Origin: Streptococcus tangpeifui | Lineage (GTDB): Bacteria; Bacillota; Bacilli; Lactobacillales; Streptococcaceae | Reading direction: 5' to 3' | Assembly: GCF_011038795.1 (NCBI RefSeq) | Contig: NZ_JAAKDU010000002.1 | Location: 272,681 to 336,680 of the forward strand | DNA length: 64,000 bases | Shown here: piece after piece, positions 27,951 through 36,536 of the stretch | How positions within the stretch are numbered: the stretch's first letter is position 1 | How the letters are laid out: each line of letters opens with the position of its first letter | Made by a program: the position numbers and the translations under genes | The notes under the pieces: generated by a model | Databases searched by the model: none | Told to the model about the DNA's origin: nothing | What the model saw: the letters and a program-made list of their open reading frames with translations, nothing else

Positions 27951-28345
27951 GCCAAAGCTCAGGATGCTGATAGGATTTTCAACACTAGTGAAACAAATTA
28001 TTTAAGTTCGTCTGAAAAATCCGTGACAAACTAGGCGTGACCCTGAGCTAGATATGAGTTGCTGCTGGATTTGCCTTCTGATTTCTTGGTGATTTTGTAT
28101 ATAGGGGTTCTTCTATTGAAGGGGTTCTCTACTTTGCAAAAAATTTACAGCTGGAAATGGGAAAGATCCTCACACGGCACTTATTAAAAATTGGGCAACT
28201 TTAAACTAGAGCACCAGCTTAATGGTTGACTACCTCTGGAATGATAGCGATGGCTATTACGAGCAGGATCTGTGATTTTAGCAAGTACGAAAATGGGCAA
28301 CATTATCTCAGGAGTAAAGAGAAAGTCCTTAAGTAAAGATAGAAA
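27951..28345 (+). pseudogene. Decayed coding region, unknown protein
   Basis: After the extended -10 box and an AAAAGGA sequence, a GTG-started frame reads VAKAQDADRIFNTSETNYLS and then meets stops. Other frames downstream carry peptide-like strings such as MVDYLWNDSDGYYEQDL and FSKYENGQHYLRSKEKVLK followed by TAA, broken by several frame changes. The pattern is a gene lost by accumulated frameshifts. The family is not recognised. Confidence 0.4.
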
Positions 28346-28410
28346 AATCTTGTCGCAGTCTGATAACAAAGGTCAGCAATAGATATCCACTAAAGAGAGG
28401 GGAAGCGAGT

Positions 28411-29128
28411 ATGGAAGAAGATAATGAATTTGAATCAGCTTTTTCGACAGGCAAGGAAAATAATTCTCCTATCTTTTCAGGCCGAGATCCAAAGCCAGTG
28501 CCTGAAAAGAAAGACGCCAAAAGCTTTAAAAAAGGGCTCATACTAGCCTTTGGTGGAGTTATCGGGGTCACATTTTTAATCGTGTTAGTTGTTTTTATAG
28601 TGAATAGATAATTTTGGTCTGACTGCAAAATTTAAGCATGGCCTTGCTAAAGGAGCAAGGACCTGTACTTAGACTTATCAGGAATTTCAGAGTTTGAAAA
28701 TGAGTAGTTCTTATGGACAGAGGACTTCAATAAAAGGAACGGATATGATAAGATTGCCAGTCAATACGGAAAAAGAGAGGATCACTTTCCCACAATAGTC
28801 TAAGTTTGAGTTATTGCCCTAATCCAGACAATTTGGATCTGAGCGTTGATAAGAAAGATAAAAACTGCTACCACACTTGCAAATCATTAAGTAACTGGGA
28901 AATAAGGATTTTTGCCCCAAGAGGAAGCTAGGGATTTTTTGAGAAAACTAAGTCTGATAACCTTGAAGTTGGGATAGTAAAAACGGTTAAGGAGAAGAGA
29001 GTTATCACTCTGTCATTACGAAATTGGAATACCCACACGAAAATAACTTTCTCCGGCCTGATGGTCTTGGACTAGAGTTTACGATAACCTATATAAATAG
29101 CTATGCAGTAAAGACTATTATCAAGTAA
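28411..29128 (+). pseudogene. Broken membrane-anchored protein gene
   Basis: An intact 66-codon start (28411-28611) has RBS GAGGGG, an acidic N-terminus MEEDNEFESAFSTGKEN and one membrane segment GLILAFGGVIGVTFLIVLVV. A TAA stop follows, but the same frame continues with YLDLSGISEFENE, a stop, then FLWTEDFNKRNGYDKIASQY. Later frames give YCPNPDNLDLSVDKKD and finally FLRPDGLGLEFTITYINSYA with a terminal TAA at 29126-29128. I read this as one N-in/C-out surface protein gene of about 240 codons with several stops and at least two frameshifts. The first 66 codons alone could still be expressed as a small membrane protein. Confidence 0.55.
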
Positions 29129-29306
29129 CTATGAACTCTGCACAAAACAGACAGTATACGTTAAATAAAAAGAACTCTTCTAAAGAATAGTAGAAGCTCC
29201 TTACCTGAGGATTTCTGGCAGTTTCCCTTACCTCAAAACTAGCTTGCCCAGCTATCAGAATTAGGGTAAAATAGCTTAGTAAGTATTTTTAGAAAAGGAA
29301 AAATCT

Positions 29307-29639
29307 ATGTCTTTACCAAATTGCCCCAAATGTAACTCGGAGTATGTTTACGAGGATGGTATCCTTTTGGTCTGTCCAGAATGTGCTTATGAGTGGGATC
29401 CAAACGAAGCTGCCGAAGAAGAAGGCTTAGTCGTTCTTGACAGTAACGGTACGCGTCTGTCTGATGGTGACAGCGTTACGATCGTTAAAAATCTCAAGGT
29501 CAAGGGAGCTTCAAAGGATCTCAAGCAAGGGACTCGTATAAAAAATATCCGACTGGTCGAAGGGAATCACAATATCGACTGTAAGATTGATGGCTTTGGT
29601 GCCATGAAACTCAAGTCAGAGTTTGTTAAAAAAATATAA
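29307..29639 (+). CDS. PhnA/YjdM family zinc-ribbon protein
   Basis: A 110-residue protein of the PhnA (YjdM) family. The N-terminal zinc ribbon has [13 protein letters not shown] and CPECAYEW, giving four Cys. The C-terminal beta domain contains [24 protein letters not shown] and ends [14 protein letters not shown]. Despite the name, the family is not needed for phosphonate breakdown and its role is unclear. RBS AAAAGGAAA before ATG. It stands alone and ends at a terminator. Confidence 0.93.
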   Translation: MSLPNCPKCNSEYVYEDGILLVCPECAYEWDPNEAAEEEGLVVLDSNGTRLSDGDSVTIVKNLKVKGASKDLKQGTRIKNIRLVEGNHNIDCKIDGFGAMKLKSEFVKKI

Positions 29640-29653
29640 ATCCCTATAAAGTT

Positions 29654-29678
29654 CAAGGCAAAGACCTTGGGCTTTTTA
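29654..29678 (+). terminator. Terminator of the PhnA-like gene
   Basis: CAAGG-CAAAGA-CCTTG followed by GGCTTTTT, 15 bases after the stop. Confidence 0.75.
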
Positions 29679-29683
29679 ACTGA

Positions 29684-29716
29684 AAAGACGAGGGCGAATT
29701 TATGTCGCCTCGTCTT
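29684..29716 (-). terminator. Terminator of the S66 peptidase gene
   Basis: Read on the minus strand, AAGACGAGGCGA pairs with TCGCCCTCGTCTT and is followed by T residues. It lies four bases beyond the stop codon of the minus-strand gene. Confidence 0.85.
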
Positions 29717-29719
29717 CTA

Positions 29720-30745
29720 CTATGATTGAAATCTAATGACAGATGCGGCCGCATCTACTTTGGCTGGGACACCCAAAGGAATGATAGCTCTAGGGGTAGC
29801 GTGCCCAACGTTGACATTATAAAGAATGGAGATATCTGTATCAATCACTTCCAGCAAGATTCGTTTATAGTCATCATAATAGGTTTCATCCATAGGCTTA
29901 CCAACAATGACACCATTCAGGACCTCAAAAATACCAGTAGTTTTTAATGTTTCCAGCATGGTACGATAAAGGGCAGGTTCTGGTTTCTCTTCACTGGTTT
30001 CCAACAGGAGAATTTTTCCCTGCCAATCACTCAAACTGGGAAAGAGCTGATAACGCTGACAGAGGGCACTGCTGTCTTCATAGCGTGATGAATCAAAAAT
30101 TTGATAGAGAGATTCCAAACACCCGCCTAGGATGGCTCCTTCAAATTGAGGACTTCCCTTCAATAACTCAAAGTCTTCATTTTTATGCATAATCCGACTG
30201 GTTCCTAAGACCTTGGGACTAAAATCTGTCCGCTCCTCATACCAGATAGCACTGGGCCTGATTTCTGAGATGCGACCTGTTTCTAGCAGTTCTTTAAAGT
30301 AATGAAAGGAGTAGGGCAGCATCCCTTGGTCTAATTCACAGATATCTGGCAAAAAGGCTTGACCGTAGAAGGTTTTAAGTCCTAACTTATGCAACATCAA
30401 GTGATTCATAGTAGTATCGGAAAACCCTAAAAAGATTTTTTGCTGGAGCGCTTGTTGCAGTTCGTTATGGTCAAATAAGTAAGGCAGGAGGCGGTGGGTA
30501 TCATCGCCGCCAATAGCGCATAATATCATATCAATGGTAGGGTCTTTAAAAGCAGTGAGTAGATCTTGTGCTCTGGCTTGAGGATTCTCCCGCAGATAGT
30601 CAATACCTTTGAGAGCATGGTCTAAAAAAACAACTTCCAGCCCCAGCTGCTCCAAGCGTTTGACCCCTAAGTCCGCTTCAAACTTAATAAATTCCTCCCC
30701 AAGGATACCGCTGGACAGACTGACAATCCCAATCTTTTTAATCAT
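29720..30745 (-). CDS. S66 (LD-carboxypeptidase/MccF-like) family peptidase
   Basis: A protein of peptidase family S66, whose members cleave the terminal D-residue of muropeptides or inactivate microcin C-like conjugates. I place the start at MIKKIGIVSLSSG because AAAGGAGG lies just before it; this gives about 341 residues. The nucleophile motif, usually GGxxSxRLLP, reads GGDDTHRLLPYL with Thr in the Ser position. The Glu of LLLETSEEKPEP and the His of GHATPRAIIPLG, the other two catalytic residues, are present. Activity is therefore uncertain. Single gene with its own terminator. Confidence 0.88.
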   Translation of the reverse strand: MIKKIGIVSLSSGILGEEFIKFEADLGVKRLEQLGLEVVFLDHALKGIDYLRENPQARAQDLLTAFKDPTIDMILCAIGGDDTHRLLPYLFDHNELQQALQQKIFLGFSDTTMNHLMLHKLGLKTFYGQAFLPDICELDQGMLPYSFHYFKELLETGRISEIRPSAIWYEERTDFSPKVLGTSRIMHKNEDFELLKGSPQFEGAILGGCLESLYQIFDSSRYEDSSALCQRYQLFPSLSDWQGKILLLETSEEKPEPALYRTMLETLKTTGIFEVLNGVIVGKPMDETYYDDYKRILLEVIDTDISILYNVNVGHATPRAIIPLGVPAKVDAAASVIRFQS

Positions 30746-30944
30746 AAAGGGCGCCTCCTTTTTGAAAATTACCAGCATTATAGCATACTAACCCTTGCTA
30801 GGAAAGGCTGAAAATAGTTGTGGATCTGTTTTTACCGATAAGTAATTTTGAAAATTTCAAAGAGAAGAATACAAATGTATTTTTTTCATTTTTATATGAA
30901 TAAAAATAAATTGAGCTTTCAAACTGTCTGAGAATTTGGTATAA

Positions 30945-30950
30945 TAAGGC
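30945..30950 (+). promoter_or_regulatory. -10 box of the amino acid ABC operon
   Basis: TATAAT lies about 25 bases before the permease ATG. The best -35 candidate is a weak TTTCAA 17 bases upstream. Confidence 0.5.
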
Positions 30951-30974
30951 ATATCTTCACGTTAGGAGCCAGCT

Positions 30975-31616
30975 ATGTCGTATGTATTAGAAATTCTTCC
31001 TGCACTCTTGAATGGAGCTCTCGTAACCTTACAGGTTTTCTGTATCGTTATCGTCTTATCCATTCCTTTAGGGATAGTCCTTGCCTTTTTGATGCAGATT
31101 AAGTTCAAGCCCTTAAACTGGCTTTTAACGCTCTATGTTTGGGTGATGCGCGGGACTCCGCTCCTCTTGCAGCTCATCTTCTTTTACTATGTTCTGCCAA
31201 GCGTTGGGATTGTCTTTGATCGGTTGCCAGCTGCTGTTTTGGCTTTTACTCTCAACTATGCAGCCTACTTTGCGGAAATTTTCCGCGGCGGTATTGCTGC
31301 TATCCCTAAGGGACAGTATGAGGCAGCTAAGGTCTTGAAATTCACCCAGTTACAAACCATCCGCTATATTATCTTGCCGCAGGTGGTTAAAATTGTTCTG
31401 CCGAGTGTCTTTAATGAGGTCATCAATTTGGTTAAGGATTCCTCACTAGTCTATGTACTGGGAGTCGGCGATCTTCTCTTGGAGAGCCGAACAGCTTCCA
31501 ACCGTGACGCCAGCTTGGCTCCTATGTTTGTTGCGGGTGCCATCTACCTGCTCTTAGTTGGTGTAGTGACCCTAGCCTCTAAACGTATTGAAAAGAAATT
31601 TAATTTTTATAAGTAG
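30975..31616 (+). CDS. Polar amino acid ABC transporter permease
   Basis: A 213-residue permease of the His/Glu/Gln/Arg-type family. About five membrane segments are seen, and the ATPase-contact (EAA) loop is AIPKGQYEAAKVLKFTQLQTIRYIILPQ. The N-terminal HEPPAR-like part VWVMRGTPLLLQLIFFYY is the family signature. First gene of a permease-ATPase-lipoprotein operon. A cystine or other polar amino acid is a plausible substrate, but the sequence does not decide. Confidence 0.93.
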   Translation: MSYVLEILPALLNGALVTLQVFCIVIVLSIPLGIVLAFLMQIKFKPLNWLLTLYVWVMRGTPLLLQLIFFYYVLPSVGIVFDRLPAAVLAFTLNYAAYFAEIFRGGIAAIPKGQYEAAKVLKFTQLQTIRYIILPQVVKIVLPSVFNEVINLVKDSSLVYVLGVGDLLLESRTASNRDASLAPMFVAGAIYLLLVGVVTLASKRIEKKFNFYK

Positions 31617-31625
31617 GAGGGGTCT

Positions 31626-32258
31626 ATGTTATTAGAATTAAAAAATATCTCCAAACAGTTCGGCCACAAACAGATTTTTAAAGCGTTTAATCTTAATGTA
31701 GAAGAAGGAAAGATTTTAGCCATTGTAGGCCCTTCCGGTGGCGGGAAAACGACCCTCTTGAGGATGCTGGCTGGGCTAGAAACAATCGATTCTGGTCAAG
31801 TCATTTATCAGGGGGCAGAAGTCCCTTTGAATCACTTAGAATCCGAAAATATTTTGGGTTTTGTGTTCCAAGATTTTCAGCTTTTCCCTCATTTGACAGT
31901 GCTGGAAAATCTGATGCTCTCTCCGACCAAAACGATGGGGATCACTAAGGAAGAGGCTCTGAGAAAAGCCAAGGAACTACTAGCCAAATTAGGCCTCGAA
32001 GAGCACGGACAGGCCTATCCTTTTTCTCTTTCCGGCGGTCAGAAACAGCGGGTCGCTTTTGCGCGTGCTATGATGATTGATCCCAAAATCATTGGCTATG
32101 ATGAGCCAACTTCGGCCTTAGATCCCGCTTTGCGCCAGGAGGTTGAAAAGTTGATTTTGCAAAACCGTGAAATGGGCATTACCCAGATTGTTATTACGCA
32201 TGATATGGATTTTGCCAAAAATGTTGCGGACGATATTTTGACGATTAACCCTAAATAG
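31626..32258 (+). CDS. Amino acid ABC transporter ATP-binding protein
   Basis: A 210-residue ATPase. Walker A GPSGGGKTT, Q-loop VFQDFQLFPH, signature LSGGQKQR, Walker B IIGYDEPTSALDP, H-loop ITHDM. It is shorter than the usual 240 residues at the C-terminus, but all motifs are intact. It starts nine bases after the permease gene with RBS GGAGGGG, and powers import through that permease. Confidence 0.95.
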   Translation: MLLELKNISKQFGHKQIFKAFNLNVEEGKILAIVGPSGGGKTTLLRMLAGLETIDSGQVIYQGAEVPLNHLESENILGFVFQDFQLFPHLTVLENLMLSPTKTMGITKEEALRKAKELLAKLGLEEHGQAYPFSLSGGQKQRVAFARAMMIDPKIIGYDEPTSALDPALRQEVEKLILQNREMGITQIVITHDMDFAKNVADDILTINPK

Positions 32259-32272
32259 ATAAAGGATAGACG

Positions 32273-33124
32273 ATGAAAAAACTAATAAGAAGTCTCTCCA
32301 TGGGATTGATGCTCCTTCTGGCAGCCTTGGTCTTAGTAGCCTGCAGCTCTCGGTCTAACTTCGCGACCGAGACGGATCAGTGGTCAACCTACAGTAAGGA
32401 AAAAACGATTAAAATTGGTTTTGATGCTACCTTTGTACCCATGGGCTTTGAAGAAAAAAATGGTAAGTACACCGGTTTCGATGTGGACTTAGCCAATGCT
32501 GTGTTTAAAAAGTATGGTATCAAGGTAGAGTGGCAGGCTATCGACTGGGACATGAAAGAAACCGAGCTCAAGAATGGGACCATCGATCTGATTTGGAACG
32601 GTTATTCTGTGACCGATGAGCGCAAGAAAGAACTTACCTTCACCGATCCTTACATGGTTAACCAGCAGGTGGTCGTGACCAAGAAGTCCTCCAATATTTC
32701 CAGCATCGATATGATGTCTGGAAAGAGATTAGGAGCCCAAGCTGGCTCCTCAGGCTATGATGCCTTTGAAAGTCAGCCTAACCTGCTCAAGAATAAGGTC
32801 AAGGATAAGAAGGCAATCCAATATTCGACCTTTACTCAGGCTCTGATTGACCTGAAGGCGGGCCGAATTGACGGCCTCTTGATCGACCGTGTTTATGCCA
32901 ATTATTACCTCGAACAAGAAGGAGAGCTGGACAGCTACAATATTATACCAGCTGGCTATGAAGCTGAGAGCTTTGCTGTCGGCGCCCGCAAGTCTGATAA
33001 GACCTTGGTGAAAAAAATCAACCGAGCCTTCAAAGAACTTTACCAAGACGGCCAATTCCAGAAGATTTCCAAGAACTGGTTTGGTGAAGATGTGGCAACC
33101 AAGCAAGTTAAGAATACAAATTAG
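32273..33124 (+). CDS. Amino acid ABC transporter substrate-binding lipoprotein
   Basis: A 283-residue family-3 solute-binding protein. The signal peptide ends in lipobox LVAC with Cys24. The mature part begins at about residue 45 with the family opener KTIKIGFDATFVPMGFEEKNGKYTGFDVDLANAV. WNGYSVTDERKKELTFTDPY and the C-terminal KISKNWFGED are also typical. It captures the amino acid outside the membrane for the adjacent permease. Last gene of the operon, 14 bases after the ATPase gene. Confidence 0.94.
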   Translation: MKKLIRSLSMGLMLLLAALVLVACSSRSNFATETDQWSTYSKEKTIKIGFDATFVPMGFEEKNGKYTGFDVDLANAVFKKYGIKVEWQAIDWDMKETELKNGTIDLIWNGYSVTDERKKELTFTDPYMVNQQVVVTKKSSNISSIDMMSGKRLGAQAGSSGYDAFESQPNLLKNKVKDKKAIQYSTFTQALIDLKAGRIDGLLIDRVYANYYLEQEGELDSYNIIPAGYEAESFAVGARKSDKTLVKKINRAFKELYQDGQFQKISKNWFGEDVATKQVKNTN

Positions 33125-33758
33125 AGAGTGGGACAGACAGCCATGATGGCTTAGCCTTCGCCCACAAAATATTGTAATCTCCGGAGATTACGTATAAAAA
33201 AGATTTTCATTTTAGAAATTCTTTATCATCAACTCCGATTTCACAAAACATAAAATATAAAACGAACAATGATGAATTTCAGATGATTAAAATTCTATCG
33301 TTGTTCGTTTTATGACAGGACAGCTGACTTTTATTTCATGTTTCTTTCGTACCAATAGACAGAGCCTAACAGAAAGAGAGTGGCTAGAAATCACCATTTT
33401 ATGACGATTTCTAGCCACTCTCTCACATTTTAAGGTTCAGGCCTTTGCCGCTTTCCTATTCTTAGGCGGCAGGCCTTGGCAGTTTATCTCCAGACTGCTT
33501 AAGAAGGTGCCTGAAAATGGGATTGCACTACAAGATGATAACCAACCAGCAGTGGTTCATTGGTGCTAAAGTACCTAATGAACTGTGCAGGGGAAAGACT
33601 TCTTGGCAGAGCCAACAAGCCTTTATCCCAACCACTGCACCTAGCAAATATAATTGACTAAATAAAACAAGGCTGAGAACTTTTGTCTCAGCCTCTCACC
33701 ACTGTGCCAAACTGCTCTATCCAAAGCTGATAGGAGGAAGAACTTTTGTCCTATCCTC
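33125..33758. repeat. Composite intergenic mosaic of palindromes
   Basis: No gene is seen in 634 bases, but several inverted repeats follow one another. It opens with GAGAGTGGGACAGACAG. At 33257-33273 and 33297-33313 are 17-base arms (ATAAAACGAACAATGAT and its near complement). At 33375-33392 and 33406-33423 are perfect 18-base arms. At 33669-33695 is the ACAAAAGT palindrome, and at about 33729-33756 a diverged relative. A second, shorter composite with similar opening and end lies at 43671-43975. Streptococcal genomes carry many such intergenic units; mobility is not shown here. Confidence 0.65.
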
Positions 33759-34955
33759 TTATGCTCTCTGTTCTGGGGTGATTTGGTGAAATACTAGTTT
33801 CCAAGTTTCATGGCGTCGCCAGATGCTGACATGCTGCTGATTTTCCAGACGATAGGTAATCAGCTTGGTCTTCTGACTGATAGAGGTCATTTTGAAGTAC
33901 TGAAAATTGCTGGAGTAGTAGGGGGCCAGCTCAAGAAAACGATGCTGAGTCAAGACCTGACCATGCTCATTGACCAGCATAAAATCCTCGGCAATATAAG
34001 TCTCATAGTCAGGGATCTTGGCTAAAACTAGCTTTTCAAATTTGTAGAGCTTATTGTAAACATTATCGGAAATTTCATCCTCAGGAATGGGAGCCGGCTC
34101 GACGTGGATGTCCACATCGTAGACTTGAAAGTCATCGTGGAGCAGCTGCTCTACTTGTTCGGTAATGGCATGGCTTTCATAGACAGAGAGGTCAGGATTC
34201 ATTTCTAGGACGAGATCGAGGAAGATATTAGAACCATAGGTTCGGCCCCGTTGGGATTTGACGGCTGTAATCTTGGGAATTTGTAGGATAGCCTTTTCAT
34301 ATTCAGCCAGTTGTTTATCGTCAAATCCGTCTGATAAGCTAAAGGTGGCCTGAATAAAAATGTCGTAAGCCGTCTTGAGAATGAAGTAACAGATAATGAT
34401 GGCAGCAATCCGGTCAATGATGGCTAGGTTCATAGAACTAGCAACGATGGCAACCGAAGTTCCCAGCGAAGTCACCGCATCTGACAGGTTATCCTTGGAG
34501 GCCGCCAGAAGCGCTGATGACTTAACCTTCTTAGAGAGATGGCGGTTGTAGAAGTAGACACCGTACATGACCAGAGCTGAAATCAGACCGACCGAGGCAC
34601 CCAGAGGGTCAATGGCCGTTTGACTATTACTGAGGAGCTTTTTAATGGTTTCCATGAGGACCTGAAAACCAACCAGAAACATGATAAAAGAGGTCAAGAG
34701 ACTGGCAAGATCCTCAATCTTCCAGTGGCCAAAGCGGTGGTCCTCATCGGCCGGTCGACTAGCCAAATAGAGGCCAACTAAAAGGATAAGATTACTCATG
34801 ATATCCGATAGATTATTAAACCCATCGGCTGTCAGCGATGAGGAATGGAGTATGTAGCCAGAGAGGAGTTTGCCTAGAGCGAGGACCAAGTAGGCAAAAA
34901 TAGAGACAATGGGCCCCCGTCTAGCAAATTTAATCGATTCTTCCGCAGTCACCAT
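33759..34955 (-). CDS. mntE: Cation diffusion facilitator, manganese-exporter type
   Basis: A 398-residue proton-coupled metal exporter of the CDF family. Membrane segments occur in residues 12-190. The transport site in TM2 reads TADGFNNLSD and in TM5 reads SKDNLSDAVTSLG. Asn-Asp pairs in place of the zinc-type His-Asp are the pattern of the Mn subgroup, such as pneumococcal MntE. DHRFGHWKIED is the family loop. A cytosolic ferredoxin-like domain (about 205-290) has a further C-terminal extension of some 100 residues. The gene is alone, on the minus strand, and its symbol rests on the motifs. Confidence 0.88.
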   Translation of the reverse strand: MVTAEESIKFARRGPIVSIFAYLVLALGKLLSGYILHSSSLTADGFNNLSDIMSNLILLVGLYLASRPADEDHRFGHWKIEDLASLLTSFIMFLVGFQVLMETIKKLLSNSQTAIDPLGASVGLISALVMYGVYFYNRHLSKKVKSSALLAASKDNLSDAVTSLGTSVAIVASSMNLAIIDRIAAIIICYFILKTAYDIFIQATFSLSDGFDDKQLAEYEKAILQIPKITAVKSQRGRTYGSNIFLDLVLEMNPDLSVYESHAITEQVEQLLHDDFQVYDVDIHVEPAPIPEDEISDNVYNKLYKFEKLVLAKIPDYETYIAEDFMLVNEHGQVLTQHRFLELAPYYSSNFQYFKMTSISQKTKLITYRLENQQHVSIWRRHETWKLVFHQITPEQRA

Positions 34956-35065
34956 AGGTCCTCCTAAATAATTATAATGGCTTTATTATAGCAGAATTGC
35001 TGGCATCAAGCCAATCAAGTTACTGTCAAAAAATCCCCTAGATTTGCCTAAGGGATATCTTTTTA

Positions 35066-36409
35066 TTATTTGCTCAAATCTAGCTCAGATTTAGCAAAAT
35101 ATTTTTTGGTTTCCGCAAGGATGATTGGAGAAAGTCCCAGCAGGGCTACCAGATTGGGGAAGGCCATCAGGCCATTGACAATATCAGCGATGGCCCAGAT
35201 GGTTTCCAGCTTGATAAAGCCCCCGATAGCTACCATAGCCACGAAAAATGCCCGATAAACTGGAATGGACTTAGCTCCAAAGAGAAATTCAAAACAGCGT
35301 TCTCCATAGTAAGACCAACCTAAGATAGTTGTAAAGGCGAAGAGGACAAGACTGACAGTCAAAGCTAAAATTCCCCAATTGCCAAAGACAGACGCAAAGG
35401 CTGATTGGGTCAGGATGGCTCCGTCTAAGTTTGAGGACCAGCCGCCTGTAACAATGATAGCCATCCCCGTCAGAGTACAGATGATGATAGTATCAATAAA
35501 GGTTCCTGTCATAGAAATCAGCCCCTGCTCAACGGGTTCTTCAGTTTTGGCAGCAGCAGCGGCGATAGGAGCAGAACCAAGCCCAGACTCATTGGAGAAG
35601 ACCCCACGAGCAACCCCTTTTTGCAGGGCGACCATGACCGTTGCTCCTATAAAACCGCCAGCAGCAGCGTGGCCAGTAAAGGCAGAAGAGAAGACTAGTC
35701 CGATACTGGGCAGAAGTTTGTCATAGTTAACTGCCAGAATAGTGAGGCCGGCTAGAACATAGATAACAGCCATAAATGGGACTACCAAGGTGGAGACACG
35801 TGAGATGGATTGAATACCACCGAAGATAATAATAGCAACGAGAATAGCTAGGACGACACTGACATAACGGGGGTCCCAGCCGATACTGTTTTTGATGGAA
35901 TCGGTGATAGAGTTAACTTGGGTGAAGGTACCCGATCCTAAGAGGGCCGTCATGGTTCCAAAGATAGCAAAGAGAATTGCCAGCCATTTCCAATTTCTAC
36001 CCAGACCATTGACGATGTAGTACATAGGCCCGCCAGCGATTTCACCATTTTCATCTTTTTCGCGGAATCTAATAGCCAAGAGTCCTTCGGAATACTTGGT
36101 TGCCATCCCGAAGAAGGCTGCCATCCACATCCAAAAGAGAGCTCCGGGGCCACCTGCCTTGATAGCCGTGGCCACTCCAACAATGTTTCCTGTTCCGACC
36201 GTAGCGGCCAGAGCCGTACAGAGGGCAGCGAAGCTGGAGACGTCTCCATGACCTTCGCTATCAGCGAAAATCAAGCGAAGAGCCTTGGGAAGTTTAACAA
36301 TCTGCAGCAATCCCAAACGAATACTGAGATAGATCCCAGTCCCAACTAAAAGGATAAGAAGGGGCGGGCCCCAGATGAAGGTGTCAATCTTATTGAAAAA
36401 ATCTAGCAT
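35066..36409 (-). CDS. Sodium:alanine (AGCS) symporter, paralogue 1
   Basis: A 447-residue sodium-coupled amino acid carrier of the alanine/glycine:cation symporter family. About eleven hydrophobic segments are seen. Family motifs include TVGTGNIVGVATAIKAGGPG, GGPMYYIVNGLG and SNESGLGSAPIAAAAAKTEEP. It is closely similar along its whole length to the next upstream gene, so the two are a tandem duplication. A terminator lies between them (36448-36469), so this copy is expressed by readthrough or its own weak promoter. Alanine or glycine is the expected substrate. Confidence 0.93.
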   Translation of the reverse strand: MLDFFNKIDTFIWGPPLLILLVGTGIYLSIRLGLLQIVKLPKALRLIFADSEGHGDVSSFAALCTALAATVGTGNIVGVATAIKAGGPGALFWMWMAAFFGMATKYSEGLLAIRFREKDENGEIAGGPMYYIVNGLGRNWKWLAILFAIFGTMTALLGSGTFTQVNSITDSIKNSIGWDPRYVSVVLAILVAIIIFGGIQSISRVSTLVVPFMAVIYVLAGLTILAVNYDKLLPSIGLVFSSAFTGHAAAGGFIGATVMVALQKGVARGVFSNESGLGSAPIAAAAAKTEEPVEQGLISMTGTFIDTIIICTLTGMAIIVTGGWSSNLDGAILTQSAFASVFGNWGILALTVSLVLFAFTTILGWSYYGERCFEFLFGAKSIPVYRAFFVAMVAIGGFIKLETIWAIADIVNGLMAFPNLVALLGLSPIILAETKKYFAKSELDLSK

Positions 36410-36444
36410 AGTATTTCCTATCTTTTTCTTTTATATGGCAGGAA

Positions 36445-36469
36445 AAAGGGGCTAGTTGTCTAGCCCCGC
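36445..36469 (-). terminator. Terminator between the two AGCS symporter genes
   Basis: On the minus strand GGGGCTAG-ACAA-CTAGCCCC is followed by five T. It lies after the end of paralogue 2 and 36 bases before the start of paralogue 1. Confidence 0.88.
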
Positions 36470-36536
36470 CTGACACATTCTAAAATATATACCTTCGTAT
36501 TATATAAAAATGTGACTGGAATTTCAAATTCTACTT

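Noticed and set aside
33125..33758. CRISPR array or insertion sequence
   Set aside because: The repeats are palindromes of different sequence, not regularly spaced identical repeats, and no transposase frame is present.
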